Notes: generated from the letters alone by a model not told the origin. A DNA stretch of 64,000 nucleotides from Gambelia wislizenii (GCA_030847615.1 JAUMIR010000001.1:253521187-253585186); one strand, 5' to 3'. Numbered from the stretch's first letter, positions 13,470 to 26,476 are shown. Made by a program: numbers and translations.

Positions 13470-15060
13470 CTTCCTTCCTTTTCCTTTCTTCAAGCAACCC
13501 TATGCTTAGAACAACTTTTGCTGGTTCTGGACCTGCAGTGATGATACAGTGAATCCCCAGGTTTTAGTACAAACTTTAAAGAAGGGCTGGACCCAATTGG
13601 GGAGATAGGCTTCAGCATCTCAAATACCTCCTTTCAAGTTCAGACTAAAACCTGGAGTGGATTTGCTACCTCACATCAGGTTCTACTGTAGGTCTGCCAT
13701 GGATGCTCATTAATACATACCTCCCCTCTTCAATCTTCTTCAAAACTAGAATGAAAAGCAAATACTGAGACTCTGGCCTGAATGTTGTTGTTATTCCTAC
13801 TCGAGTAGACACATGGAATCAATGGGATTTACCTATGTGTTTACTTACCATTCACCAATTGACTCAGTAGGTCTACTGTAGTTGTAGGCCAAGATTTCAC
13901 ACTTCTACATTTGTAAGGCCATGAAAGTGATGTCAGACTATGGATTCTTCTAAGATCTTGTTTTTGGGATATAAAATTCCAGGTATGTCTTCCATTCACC
14001 AGAACCCCATAACAACATAACATAAAAGAGTCCAGCATATACTTTTGTTAAAAGTTAACTTTTTTTTTTATGGAGAAACAAGGAGGAGAATTTCCTGTGC
14101 TATATCCCAGGCTCATTTTTAAAAGTAATATTTTTCATGAATGCTGAGAATTGAATCATAAGCAGAAAGCTTATGGCTAGAATCCTGAATTTACCCAATA
14201 GGGTAGTAAAAGGCTACAGGCTACTCCCATAACTCAAGTGAGTGAAGCTAATGCTGGAATGGTTGTAATAAGGAACTGACAAGGGTACGTGCTCATCTGT
14301 GAAGAGAGTCATTTCTCATAACTTCCTCAACATGAATAGGAAGTGAAGATGGATTGGAGATTGGTTCTGAGAGAAGAACAGCCACCCCCTAAAAAGAGCT
14401 ATTACTGCATTCCAGCTCTTTGGAAAGGAAAATGACAGATGGAGTGTGTTAGTTAAGGGCTTAGTACCATATTGTTTGCATTTTACTCCTCCAGACCCAG
14501 GATAGTAACACATCAATAGTCTTTGTTCCTTGAGGTTTCCTTCTTAAATGGCACTGTTTTCATAAATTCTATCCACTGAATTGAACTTTATTGTCTATTT
14601 AGACTGCAATCCATTCTGCTTCTGTCGATAATAGTGTTCCCTCCCACCCCCTCCCACCCCCAAAAAGTTGTGACTGCTAAAATACAGTCCAAAGTGATGG
14701 ATTTCTCAAAGGGTTGCATTTGGTGATTTTTATGTATAACATGAGCATTTGAAAAGAACACTTGTGTCAGGGAGGGCCATTTTCAGATATGCCATTTCTC
14801 TACCCAGAACTTGGGAATACAGTAACTAACAAATCAATTTACTCCTTATGTTTCTTTTTCCAGCAGTGTGGCTCAATTCACTAGCTTGCCTGGTTAATCC
14901 AGAAGTTAATCCCATGCTTTAAAATTTTAGTTGATTTTAGAATGTTGGAATTCATTGAAGTGAATGGCTCTTCCTTTGGCAGATTCAGCCAGACAGGAAG
15001 GACTAAGAAAAAGAGCAGAATTGGAGAATATGCGTCACACAGAGCTGTTGCTGGGCAGGC
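13470..15060. other. Mostly unassigned DNA with one MITE-like remnant
   Basis: 13555-13665 (ACTTTAAAGAAGGGCTGGAC ... TTCAGACTAAAACCTGGAGT) resembles remnants at 4685-4810, 33260-33400 and 37310-37430, a small palindromic MITE family. Nothing else is recognised. Confidence 0.4.
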
Positions 15061-15067
15061 TAGTCTG

Positions 15068-15613
15068 GGCTTATCTACACCAGACAGGATATGTTATCTC
15101 CCCGCAGGCATATACTGGCTGCGGAGCTGGCCCGTTCTGTCCCTCTTACCTTGACAAAACAGGCCAGAGTCCCAACAGAACATCGACCCATCACTGCAGC
15201 CGCTGCTGCCATCATTTTCTCTGCTGACTCACAAGCCAGGAGCAGGGCCTACAACATGTGACTGAAGACCTCCTGCATGTAACAGCCTTGGTCACATGCT
15301 GAGGGACCCCTGCCTGGCTTCCAGGAGAGCCAGCAAGTTGACAGCAGCAGCGAGGGCTGGCCTGCCAGATGGACTCCTGCAGACACACGGGGTCCAATCC
15401 AGGTTTTGGCTGGTGGTAATGTGTTAAACTGAGTATTATTGTAAAATGCTTTATTGGGCCCTACCCTGGCTTGCCCCCGTCTGAGCCCTGTATCTGCACT
15501 GGGGATGGTAAGGACTGCCCAGGGTCAGAATAGGGCAAAAGCCCTGCATCATATGGATTACATGTCTCTAAGATTGGGGCAAGCCAGGGTATTTAGCCCT
15601 TGTAGATAAGCCC
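15068..15613. mobile_element. TIR element, same family as 3861-4378
   Basis: Starts GGGCTTATCTACACCAGACA and ends CCCTTGTAGATAAGCCC. It is the best-preserved copy of its family here. No coding capacity. Confidence 0.75.
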
Positions 15614-16040
15614 TCTGTTTGCAGTTACACTGCTATCTTGAATAGAGAGATAGAGATAGAGAACCCAGCAAAAGTATAGGTAAGAAGACCTGGGTTTGCC
15701 ATAACTGAAGAAGGAAAAGGAAGAGAAAATGAGTCCTGGTATGAAATAGTATGATGTTGGGGACTGATTTGTTTGCTTAGTTCTCAAGGATACATGGCCC
15801 TCACATAATGTCAGGCCTTTAGGGCTAAAAGTCTGGTGCCCCCACCCCTCCATTGGCCTGTCTTTCTTAAGGGTGGTTTGTGTATTGTGACTCTATTCAC
15901 TTCTTCTCCTCTGCTGATTTTATTCTGGTTTCTATTATATCTCTCTGGCTTTTCTTCGCAAACACAGAATCAGGAAGGACCCATCCCATGCTTTCTGCAA
16001 GCGGCTGATGACTAAAAAGGCCAATCCGAGATAAACAAGA

Positions 16041-16136
16041 AAAAAAGGAGCAAAATCCAATTGCTCAAACTATCGAGGCATAACACTGCTCTCTATTGCT
16101 GGAAAAATCCTTGCAAGGATACTCCTGAACAGATTT
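16041..16136 (+). pseudogene. Fossil fragment of a non-LTR retrotransposon reverse transcriptase
   Basis: The 32 codons contain NYRGITLLSIAGKILARILL, the conserved RT block 2 of non-LTR retrotransposons. No catalytic DD box or flanking domains can be read in the sequence around it. I cannot place it in a clade with confidence; RTE-, CR1- and L2-like enzymes all have related motifs. Confidence 0.7.
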
Positions 16137-16459
16137 CTATCATATAGTACTGTATAATATACAAGATTATATATTATTATTTGGGTTGAGCTTCAGTGCA
16201 CTCTTTTGTAGTCCTTTAGTGAGATTACTCTTGCTCACACAGTGCTAAGAAATTGGGTAATTAAGTGAAAAAATTATCTCAACCTCTCCCCCGTATCTTC
16301 TCCCTTGGCTTCTTCCCCCACCTTCTGTTTTTCAACATCACCATCCCATTCAGTGGGTCACATGCTTTGAAGAGGACTGGTGAGATTGGAGCTATTAGTT
16401 TGCAGGCAAATGATTCATTTAGCTAAACCCATGTTGTCCCCATGTCTGCCTAGAAGTAA

Positions 16460-16877
16460 GGAGATTTTCAGACGATCCTTGCCGCGCAAGGATCACCCGG
16501 GACAGTTTCGTCACAGCAGCGTGGCAGCGGGTCGATTTCAGATGACACCGTCACTGCTGCGAGATCATTGTTCCCTCTTGCGCTAAGACTTGGAGCCTGC
16601 CGCACTATATTCACCAAGATTTTATTCACAGACAACCACGGACAAGCGCGGCATGTCACACTGGGTTTTTTCTTCCCTTTTCCGTAATATTTTACTAACG
16701 GGAGTTCGCCATTAATAAAATATTCTCCTCCCTGGAAGAGGGAAGAAAAAACCCAGTGTGAGGACGACGGCATATTGGGAGAGGAAAGTGGGCGTGTGAA
16801 CCGCGGCGCTGCTTCCGGGACAGAAATATTTCTGACCTGATTTATCTGGGGGATATTTTTGCTGTGTGAAAATCTCC
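16460..16877. mobile_element. TIR MITE of the GGAGATTTTCAGA family
   Basis: Starts GGAGATTTTCAGACGA and ends GTGTGAAAATCTCC. Internally CACACTGGGTTTTTTCTTCC (16658) pairs with its reverse complement ending near 16760, giving a nested hairpin. No clear target duplication (TAA left, ATA right). Confidence 0.75.
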
Positions 16878-17479
16878 ATAGTAATAAACAAGGAGTTCAA
16901 AGAGGAAGTGAACAGTCTATGGGAGAAGAGATACAGATCAGGTTGTGAGATGTGATTCCGTACTTTAGGAGAGTTTTTCCAGCGTGACTGTTTCTGGATG
17001 CATTAAAGTCTCACCACCCCCAGACTTCATAGTCAGCCTGAAGGGAAATTCCAGGGGGGGGGGAACAACTTTAAAATGACAAAAATGTACTTTTGAAAGT
17101 GCCAATAACAAAATGTATCCTTAGGTCAATGGGGACAGCTTTCCCACAATTTTCAGAATCCCTTGGTTTTTCCCAGAACCAACCTGAATAACAGGTTAAC
17201 TAAACCAATGGTTTTTATTGCAATTAGGGATTAGTATTGCATTAATTTTCAAATTTAAAACCCCAAGATCTGTCTCTGCCTTCCAGCTCCTTCCCATTTC
17301 AGGCCATAAATGATTGTTCCTCAGGACAATCTAGTTTTTGGTCCACCTCACTGGTCTCCACACAAGAGTCTGCTGACCATCATCACAAATAGAAATCTAG
17401 ATTAAGCGGAGGTATGTGCTTATTCCTTCTTGGGCCCCTTGGTGGTGAGTCACACATCCTAAACAATCAAGTAACCTAC

Positions 17480-18455
17480 ACAACCCAAATCACCAGGAAA
17501 TATCCACATAACCCTCTCCTGTCCTACAATGCAAGGTTGACATAAATCCATCAATGCCTATCTCTTAGCCATCTAAGACAATCAGTGGAGATTCGTTCTC
17601 CTTTGTTCCTCCCATGAGAGAATTATTTAGCCATTGATGTACCCATAACATGTCTTCAAGTCACAAAATGGGTTATAAATGTAATATTTTGGGATTTGTA
17701 ATATGATTATTAATGTAATTATTAATTAAGTAATATTTAGTGATAAATAATAGTGAATAAATTAATAGTGAAATTTATTAATATTATATTTGGAATATTT
17801 GTATATAGGAATATGACTAATAGATGATAGAAGTACTATCTTAGTAACTATTATTGAGAGAGGGGATAATTGGAGAAAATATTTAGAAAAGCAGTAAGAG
17901 AGATATGGGAAGTCTATTTTAAAGGGGGCAGGGAGGATGATGTCTTATGTCTTTGTATATGTCTTGTATGTTTGATATATATGTTTATATGTGTGTTTGA
18001 AAATTATCTTGAATAAAAATTATTTTAGAAAATGGGTTATAAATGTCCCAGCCTAAACAAAAGCAATGAGTGCCACTGTGGATGGCACCCGGCCAGTCTT
18101 GCTGTCAGCACACCTCCGGATCAGACTTCCAGTGCCACCCTCAGACTTCTGTTTGACTATGTTGCTCATCTTCAGAGTGGTAACTATTGCCCTATTTTCC
18201 AAATCTATTCCTCTATCAACCTTTCTGCCTTAACTCTTCAATAGCTTTGTGTGGTTCTTGTGAGCCTGTGTTGCGTGTGTGAATGCTTTGGGGTGTTATT
18301 TTCAATAAAACATTTTGTTTCACTTTAATCTGAGTTCTCTGCAGTTAGTACTGGTATGCATACAGTAGGTGAAAAGGTCCTGAAGTTAATCCACCTCTTG
18401 TAGCATTCCGTTTGAGCTAATAATAATTCCCCCAAATATTAATATCATTGGTGGG
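17480..18455 (+). mobile_element. LTR-like repeat, copy A (split by L1 fragment)
   Basis: After removing 17683-18046 the segment shows a TATA-like TTATAAATG, a polyadenylation signal AATAAA at about 18304 and an end CAAATATTAATATCA followed by TTGGTGGGACTC, which could be a primer-binding site. Copy B at 20560-21478 shares the order and several stretches. No gag or pol is seen next to it, so a solo LTR is the simplest reading. The 5' limit is uncertain. Confidence 0.4.
17683..18028 (+). mobile_element. L1-like 3' fragment with 18-bp target-site duplication
   Basis: AT-rich insert ending GAATAAAAATTATTTTAG. It is flanked by perfect copies of AAAATGGGTTATAAATGT at 17665-17682 and 18029-18046, the mark of target-primed insertion. 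It splits an LTR-like repeat. No coding sequence remains. Confidence 0.8.
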
Positions 18456-19554
18456 ACTCTAAAGCAACCCCACCTCTTTGGGCAACCCCCTCCCCCCAAA
18501 AACTGGTCTACTGAAATCACATCTTTATTTTGACCCTGCCTACTGATGGTATGGCAGTTTTGACCGGTGTTTCCCCATCCGGTCCAGGAGTCGGGTGAAA
18601 TGGTGAGATGTAAAGAAAAGGAAATAGGCCCAAGAGATTGGATCTTTTATTAATGCAAAGGTGGGCAACCTCCTGGGGGTGAGTAGTGTGTTGAGCCCTC
18701 CTCAACCCAGCAGGAGATAGAATTTTGCAAAGTTATCATTTTAAATTAAAACTCCCAGAGTCCCTCTAGCCATTTTCTGCATGCCAGTGGTTTCTACCGA
18801 AATGATTCAGTCCAGAGGAAAGAAGAGAAAGAAGCATTGAAAATGAGACCAACAACAATAATGACATTCCTGGAAAAAACACAGTTTATTCTCCATTTGC
18901 TGTGTGACTAATTGTGATGATCATTAAAGGATAATTAAGCAGCCTGCTGTTTAGAGAAAATGTAAGGTAACTGTCTGAGGCAGCAGAAGGTCTATTGTGT
19001 TCTCAGGGTCTGACCCAAGTCCACCTCTGCCTTGGCTAAATGATCCTTGACTAATTGGTTGAAATTAAGCAGCCAAACTCAGGAAGTGATTATTTCCCCT
19101 ACATCCAGTCCCTAGAGGCATCTTCCTTTTTCTCCAAACCTTGCTACAGATCATTAGCTGAAGGGATAACCTGGTAAAACCCAGGCTGAAGGTTATAAGG
19201 ATGATAGCCCAGTAAGCACCCTGGTGAGACAGTTATTGTGAAGAAGAGATAGCACCATGTTCTCATCTGAACAACCAAAGAGAGTGCTACATGAGGGAGG
19301 GAGCAGGAGAGTACTATCATGGTCCCTAACTCTGGCTGTGGGTAGGGGACTTGCCATTTCTGCATTTGAGGGAAGATAAGAATGGACCTACTTGCAGGTG
19401 TTCAAAAGTACAAAGGCAGGGTCCATAGGAGCAATTGCAAGCCACTTGGGAACACCAGGCCTCCCAATCATATATACCATAGGCCCTCTGTACAGGCTGT
19501 TATATACACATATGACAGTTAAACACATGTTTCCATCTAAAACCCTATACATGC

Positions 19555-20130
19555 AGCATACCCTCCAGTATACTGTCCCAGTCTGGCAGGAACAGTCCCA
19601 TTTAATCCTCTGCCGTCCCATTTTTCTGAGTTGCTTTTAAAAATCCCATTTTCTCTCTCTTCCTCACCACTTTCCCCCTTTGTCCTTGGATTATTTTAAT
19701 TGCTGCAAACACAATTTCCGTAACTTCCGTGAGTAAAAAACAGTGCGGCCACCTCCAATGCTAGCCGCAAGAGTCACGGACGACACCGAGAGAGAAACGA
19801 CATCGTCCAAAATGGACCCCTTGCCGCGCGGCAGCCTTGTTACTGCTCCGGAGGCCGCTTGCACGGCAAGACGCTGAAAAACGCATCTGAAAATCTCCTT
19901 AGTTCAAAGTGCAAAAGTAGTTTGCACTCAGTTAGCTCAGTAGGGGGAAAGAGGAGTGGAAGGAGCAAACTCTTGCCCTTCCCAGTAGGCTCAGGCAAAA
20001 GCAAACTCCTGCAGCCTCTCCTAGTTTGTGTGTTCTTCCTCATTAATAATGTCTGCATCTTAACCACACTCTGATGTTGCTTGGCCATGTGTCCAAGTTT
20101 TCATCTGTGAAATGTTGGATAGTACAATGT
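19555..20130 (+). repeat. Unclassified dispersed repeat (with inserted MITE)
   Basis: Collinear with 47818-48180: AGTCCCATTTAATCCTCTG, CCCATTTTCTCTCTCTTCC, AAAAGTAGTTTGCACTCAGT, GCAGCCTCTCCTA and ACCACACTCTGATGTTGCTT all occur in the same order. The 19725-19898 MITE is the extra block. Confidence 0.7.
19725..19898. mobile_element. MITE fragment of the GGAGATTTTCAGA family
   Basis: The right terminus GCATCTGAAAATCTCC and the shared block GACATCGTCCAAAATGGACC identify it. The left terminus is missing. It lies inside the dispersed repeat 19555-20130; the homologous repeat at 47818-48180 lacks it. Confidence 0.7.
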
Positions 20131-20559
20131 GGGTTAAAGCAGAGTTGGCAATACTACATAGTACATAATGCCCGTAAGACTTTATTCTTCTTTTCCTAAC
20201 AATTTCTCTGAATGAATGAAGGCAAGTCTGAGAAAAGGACTATTTTTACTGCTGCTCCCATCTTCCTTTCTTAAAATCCAGATCAGGAGTGGTGACAAGA
20301 GGGCTCCCAAATATGTTGCCGGTCTCCTTTCTGTTACCTGCCCTGATAACCCCCTCCCTTCCAATAATTCATCAATTGGTTATATTTCATAAATTGACTT
20401 ATTTATCGGCATTCCATGTGGTTGGTAGTACACCAGAGCCTCCCAAATGCAAGGACTCAAGGTGTGCTCAGAAAACTAAGGAAAAGGCCATCCCAAATTC
20501 CTAAAAGACACACTCGGGTAGTAATGATGCAGACCCCCCCCCCCTTGGACTGCTAGTTA

Positions 20560-21478
20560 GGGTGGAAATGGGCTAATTTTCCTGGACATACATGGAACTG
20601 AGTCATCCACTGTCAATCAAAGTAGACAGACACTCTTTAACTTACAAAACCGGTTTTCCCTCACACCTCTCCTAGAACAGTAGAAGGTTGCCTGACAGCC
20701 ATCAGTCTTCATGTCTTAGCCATTAGCGATCATTAACACAACTGGAGCTGCCATTGCCTAACTATGGGAAACTCCAGCAAACATATTCCACGCAAAACGC
20801 CCCTTCAGGGGTACTATCATTTTGTAAAAATATTGTTTTTATTCATTAATATAAGAACCTAGTATAGACTTAATAACATCATATCAAAGAAAAAGAAAAT
20901 CAAGAAGTCATCTAAGACAATATGAATACATGTTAAGATAATGCTACTGTACAAATGATATCTTACTATTTTCTTACATTCAAATTTTTGTAATCCTTTA
21001 TCATAACTCTTAAACTAGATATTCAGGGAGAATATTGAGTATAAAAGCCACCCCTAAACATAGTCAAAGTGTGTGCAGAGCTTCCTTCATCTCGTCACTC
21101 TGTCAGTCTGTATCACCACGTTCGCAGTTTCTCCTACCTCATTACTCTGCTGGTTTGCAGTGCAACCCTCAGAACTGCATTCTGAGTACCTCCTGCTCCA
21201 CTAATCTCTGCTTGTCAGACAAGTATAGTATAGCCCATCATCCCAAACTCTATCCCTCTAATCCAATACTCCCTACTGTCTTTGCTAGCCTTGTGTGACT
21301 GCTTGAAGCCTGAGTGTATGTGTGTGTGTTCCCAAGATTATTTTTCAATAAAAACCATTTTTATTTTGTTTCCTGGCTGTGAAATAAACAGTAGCAGTAT
21401 ACATAGGTCAAAAGATCCGGCAGTTACCTGGCTTCTTACTGCCATATTGAGCTAATTAAGCATTCCCCATATTAATAT
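20560..21478 (+). mobile_element. LTR-like repeat, copy B
   Basis: Has TATAAAAG at about 21042, AATAAAA at about 21347 and an end CCCCATATTAATATC, parallel to copy A. Shared upstream text includes GTCTTAGCCAT. An AT-rich block (about 20820-21030) appears inserted. The two copies are too different to be the paired LTRs of one recent insertion. Confidence 0.4.
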
Positions 21479-22639
21479 CTGGACATGAGTAGATCCTTCA
21501 TGTACCCATGCAATTTGGGTAACACTTCTTCCAAGACACACCTCTCCGAATGGCATTTCAACTTCATGAGTGAGTCTGTGCCTTTGTCCCTGAAAGTTAC
21601 ACCAGCCCTGATCTCACTGAAGTCTTCTTGGCCTTCAAGAAAAAGGTGGAGGAAAGTTCAGCCAGAACAGTGAAAACATATAGAGAAACCCCCTACTAAA
21701 AGTTACATTGGAGGACAGAGAAAGGGGTTGAACTGATAGAAGAGATTAGCTACACTTTTTTTTTCAAAAGTTACTTTTTTGCACTATAGCTCCCTGAATC
21801 CCACAGGTGAATTCTCAATTTCAGTTCTGAAGCAAGCCATCATTTCTAGGATGCTTGTCAGGCTCATAACATGACATGAACCGGAGAGTGTGGGGTGTAC
21901 TGTTCATCACCAGTGACAGTATGAACACTGCAGATCCATTCCAGGTAGCAGTCTAAAGGGCACTGGCCTAGCCATCTCTGGAAAGAATCTACATTTTCCA
22001 GGCACAAGAATGTGATATGCCCACAATGATAGTAGTGCCTTTAGGGACTACACTCCACCAATCAAATGTGTCACAACTTGAATTTATGGAGAAAAAGATT
22101 CCCATTGCATATGGAAAAGACATCACTGCAAAGCAAGTCCCCGTGATAAATAGTGAGTTTACATCTGAGTGAATATTTTCAGGATTGATTATTTAGAATG
22201 TATATACAATATTTCACTCTTTTAAAATAGCAAAGGTGGCTGGAGACATTTTGCTGCCTGTCACACAGCAGCAAATGGTGCTGCCCTCCACCCTTCTGAG
22301 CTGTATAGAACCCAAATCCATCTAAAATATTATAGGAATGAAAGTTACATCGCCCCATCTCTGACAGGAAAAGTACAATAATAACAATGTAGATAGCTAA
22401 ATATTTGCTACCCTTTTGTGGTACCTACAATCTCTTGCATGAGACATCTTCTTCACTCCACCAAGTGGTAGGACCATTCTTATCAGATGGACTAAATACT
22501 CAGGACTTCTGTTCTGCGTTCTGTTCTTGTTATCTCCAGATTCAAGAGACACCATTGTATGTTGGGCTGGGAGGGGCACCATTACTGGTTTGAGAGACAT
22601 TTAATATGTGAAGACTATACTTCAGAGGAAATAACTGGC

Positions 22640-22735
22640 AAAACCACCTCCGTGTATTGCACCTCTGAGTAACACTTTGAAATCCATGAGGTCACCATAA
22701 GTTGACAAGCGACTTGAAGGCACATTCACACACAC
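22640..22735 (+). repeat. SINE 3' fragment
   Basis: Contains GGTCACCATAAGTTGACAAG followed by CGACTTGAAGGCACATTCAC, the 3' signature of the same SINE family. The 5' part is missing. Confidence 0.55.
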
Positions 22736-23360
22736 CATTTGAGGCCTGCTCACCTATCCCCAGCCATATGGTATAGCCACTTGCAATAAAAGACTTTCTT
22801 ATATATCCTGGTTGCTACTGTTTTATTTGTTTTTTACATCACTAGGTTCCTAGCAGAAGGCTCAAAAGGTGCTTGTGGTGTTGAGGGTGAGGGTTAACTG
22901 CAGAGCAAACGAAAGTACTTTTTGGAAGTAATTCATTCCAGTCATTTATTGTAATGTTTCATTCAGTTATTTATTGTATTGTAATCCAACAGGCTTTCTT
23001 ACTTTATGTTATGTTTATTCTGTACCTGTTCCTTTGCTTTTGACAATAAACAAGACTGCACTATACAATGTTAAAGTATCATTGTATTTTAAACCTAATT
23101 CAATAAAAGATATTAAAAAAAAACTTTAAAGGAAAGTAACCCATTGCTCTTCTGTTGCTTTTCATTACCCTGGAAAAAAAGCAAGTTGGAAATGCATACA
23201 ACTTGAAAAACTCTTGTCAAAATATTTCTAAAAACACTTTAAAATACCCTTAACGGTAAATTTGACAAATAACTAAAACATTCCTTCTTGCACCAGTGAG
23301 GTGGCTTCATTTACTTTCTTTTAAAAATAATATTATTGTGCCTTGTTATGTCAAGAAAAG

Positions 23361-23609
23361 TAAAGTGGCCCCTCGGTATCCACTGAGGTTTGGTTCCAGG
23401 ACCCCTTGTGGATACCAAAATCCAAGGATGCTCAAGTCTCATTATATACAATGGGATAGTAAAATGCCATCATTTAATATAAAATGGCAAACAGCAAGAT
23501 TTGCTTTTTGGATATTTTTTGAGGGAGTAGGGGTTGGGTGGAATACTTTTAAGCTGTGGTTGATTAAATCCATTGATGCAGAAACCTTGGATACAGAGGG
23601 CTGACTGTA
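23361..23609. mobile_element. Tigger-like MITE (copy 1)
   Basis: Contains GGTTTGGTTCCAGGACCCCT and GTGGATACCAAAATCCAAGG, with ends resembling CAG-GTCCCTC, and TA at both limits. Similar elements in mammals are pogo/Tigger-type. Confidence 0.78.
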
Positions 23610-24499
23610 GCTTGTTACAGGTAGCAGATAACTATATTATTTGTCACTTTGCACTTTCAAGCTTTAGTTTAATGGTAAAGATTTATTATTATTTTTACTA
23701 GCTTTCCTCCAATCAAATGTTTTAGCTTAGTGGGTAGGGAAAGTGCAGCCCCAAACCACACAGATCCTTCAAACCCTACCTTTGCAGTCGCCAAAGTTCC
23801 CCTGCAGGCCCCCAAAGGACACATTTCAGGCCAATTTTGGAATAGCATTTCAACTGAAAACAGATATTCCCTACAACCACCTGTAAATGTGCCAGTTTAC
23901 CTCATCCATCCCAGAACCCCCCACCCCTAATTCCAGGAAAATGGCTAAAAATGGTGACCCCAAGCACACAGGTATGTGCTGTGAGGGGTCATGACAGAAA
24001 AACCAGCCCCCATTCCAAGACAGCTGCCCAACCTGATTTAGCTTGGGTGGGGCTTTTGACCTTGTCACTTATCTCCTGCTTCCCAGCAATGGATGCAAGA
24101 GAAGGGAAGCAAAGATGCTTAGAGGTTCCCACAGTTCTTGGAAGTTCTAAATCAGGGATGGATTTAGACCTCATTTACCCTTGGCCCTACATCCAAGGGA
24201 GAGGTGCCTTGGACTACCTCTCCCGCAATCTCTTACCACTGGCAGTACTGGTTGTAGCTTCTAGGAGTTGAATTCAAAACCCTCTGGAGTCTAAAGTTTC
24301 CTGGCCCCTAGTTTAGAGGCTCCTATTTTCTGTGGGGAAAAACCTGACACCTGTGTTCTACCTCAGATTACAATAAAGGAAGATACCTTTATGGACATGG
24401 ACATCTTCCCCTTTTTTGGTACCCGCCACCCATTGGCCTGAAGGTGGAAACCACAATGAAAATATACTTAACAGCTGAAGGGACTTTATCAGATGTGTG

Positions 24500-25692
24500 C
24501 AGTCCACACAGGAACACCAGCCCATCCCTGCAGCTGCCATTTTCTCTGCTAACTGGAAACCAGGATGACGGCCCACTACATGTGACTGCAGGCCCCCTGC
24601 ATATGACCAGCCTTGATCACTTGCTGCAGGACTCCTGCCTGGCTTCCGGGAGAGCCAGGAACATGGCGGCAGCAACAAGAGGTGGCCTGCCAGATGGGAT
24701 CATGTGGACCCATGGGACCCAATCTAAGTTTTGGCCACCAGATTAAACTGGGGGCCCATTGACCCAAGGGGAGGAAAACAGAGTACCTCATAGTAATGAC
24801 ATTTCGCAGCAGCAGCAACATGTCTTAAAGGTGTTTTTGGCCATAGAAATCCCCAGAAGCCTCACATTCCAAATGGCAGTTGTGAGTGATTTACTCACAT
24901 TAGTTTGTTACCACTGCTGTTTTTTTTTAAAAAAAAAAATATTGCCTAAGGTGGGCTGGAGCAATATAGTGATTTTCCAATTTAACAGGAAAGCAAAAGA
25001 AAAAGCCCCCACCCCATTTTGTTGCTTTAGCGATTGCTCACTAAAGTGAAAATCCAACATGGTGGCAGTGGGTGTTTGCCCTGTTAGCAAGCCCTGTCCC
25101 TGCTCTCACCTAGCCAATCAGTTTTGTGCTTCGCTTTGAATCACTTTAAGCTAACACACATTGGAAGCTGCTTAATGCAGTGTAGATGTGTAAACTGATA
25201 TTGCTTAAAACAATTTGTAAGTCACTCTGATAACCTTGTGGCTGAAGAGCGGGGTATAAATAACTAAAAAAAAAAAATCACTTGTCTTTCACTTGTCCTA
25301 ATGAGCAGGAATGTGCACCCCCCCCTTGCTGTTTTTAAAAAATATAGGGAAAGCCGCGAAGCTTTTTCCAGCATTGTTTTTGCCGTTTTGAGTCCCCCTC
25401 TTTCCAAATAGTGTAGACTGGTGCAGGATCCCATTTAGACATGTAGGATTCCCAGCGAATTCCATGAGGTTTGTTGTTGTTGTTGTTGTTTTACTGTTTA
25501 GACAGGCCCTCGGTATCTTGCTATAATGTTTTATTGACCTCTATCCCAGCTTGCACCCCCCAGCCCTGTATCTGTCCCGGGGGTGGGGAGGACTGCCCAA
25601 GGGTAGAATGGGGCAAATGCCCTGCATTGTTTGGATTTCAGGGCTCTGAGATGAGGGAAGCCAAGGTATTTGGCCTGTGTAGATAAGTCCTT
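24500..25692. mobile_element. TIR element of the 15068-15613 family, interrupted by another element
   Basis: The left part 24500-24750 (GGCTTCCGGGAGAGCCAGGA) and right part 25500-25692 (ending GCCTGTGTAGATAAGTCC) fit the family. Between them lies a block matching 39985-40530, indicating a nested insertion. The left terminus is lost. Confidence 0.55.
24752..25440. repeat. Dispersed repeat, TTGTCTATA family
   Basis: Shares CTCATAGTAATGACATTTCG, GTGAGTGATTTACTCAC and CCCTGTTAGCAAGCCCTG with 39985-40530. Ends are not resolved. An inserted LINE-like 3' tail (GCGGGGTATAAATAACTAAA) occupies about 25170-25280. Confidence 0.5.
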
Positions 25693-26476
25693 AGTCTGTG
25701 TGCAACCAGTACCGTTTTAAAGAGGGTTTTTTTCATGTCCCTCCCTTTTTTCTGTGAGCCAGTACCAATGGTTCAAAGCCTTTTGAACAGCTTTCAGTCA
25801 CTGCCTGTGCTAATGCTATTGTTAAACCTCCCTTTCTTTTTATAATCCTGACAGTTCCACAGAACAACTTGATCCTGGCTTTGATAAACCAACATTCCTG
25901 TGAAAAGTTCATTACAGTCTTATGTAATCATCTGGCACTATAGAGCATCAATCTTTATCAGCTTCCTCATTCTTTCAGCCCTCTTCTTAGATCATTCCTT
26001 TTTTTAATTCTGTAATTAGCAATTGTTTACCACTTTAGATAGATTATGTTCCTCCCCACTTCTGTATTTTGTCTCGTTTCAAAATCCCATTATCATTCAT
26101 CATGGTTAACATAACTTTCATATGAGGTTGCAATTTTAAATACATATTTTGCTCTCTTTGCATAATGGTGATATTCCGGGCATTGTAGAAAATGTCTGTT
26201 TTGAATGCTCAAACTTTTCTTAGCTAGACAAAGACTGCTAGAAGCATGAAGACTTTGAGGAAAGGGATCTCTGTTAAGCTCACCCTACTGAAAACCCCAC
26301 ATCAGCACAATATAGTAATAGATTTGCACCTAGAACAAATAATTTGCAATGGGTTTTTTTTCACCACTGTTTCACCCATAGTAAGCCCCACTCCCTTCAT
26401 TTAAAAACCAGATTGTGTGCACATTTACCTGTTCATAACACTCCCCACCACGGATATGGTTAAACTTGGTGACCTA

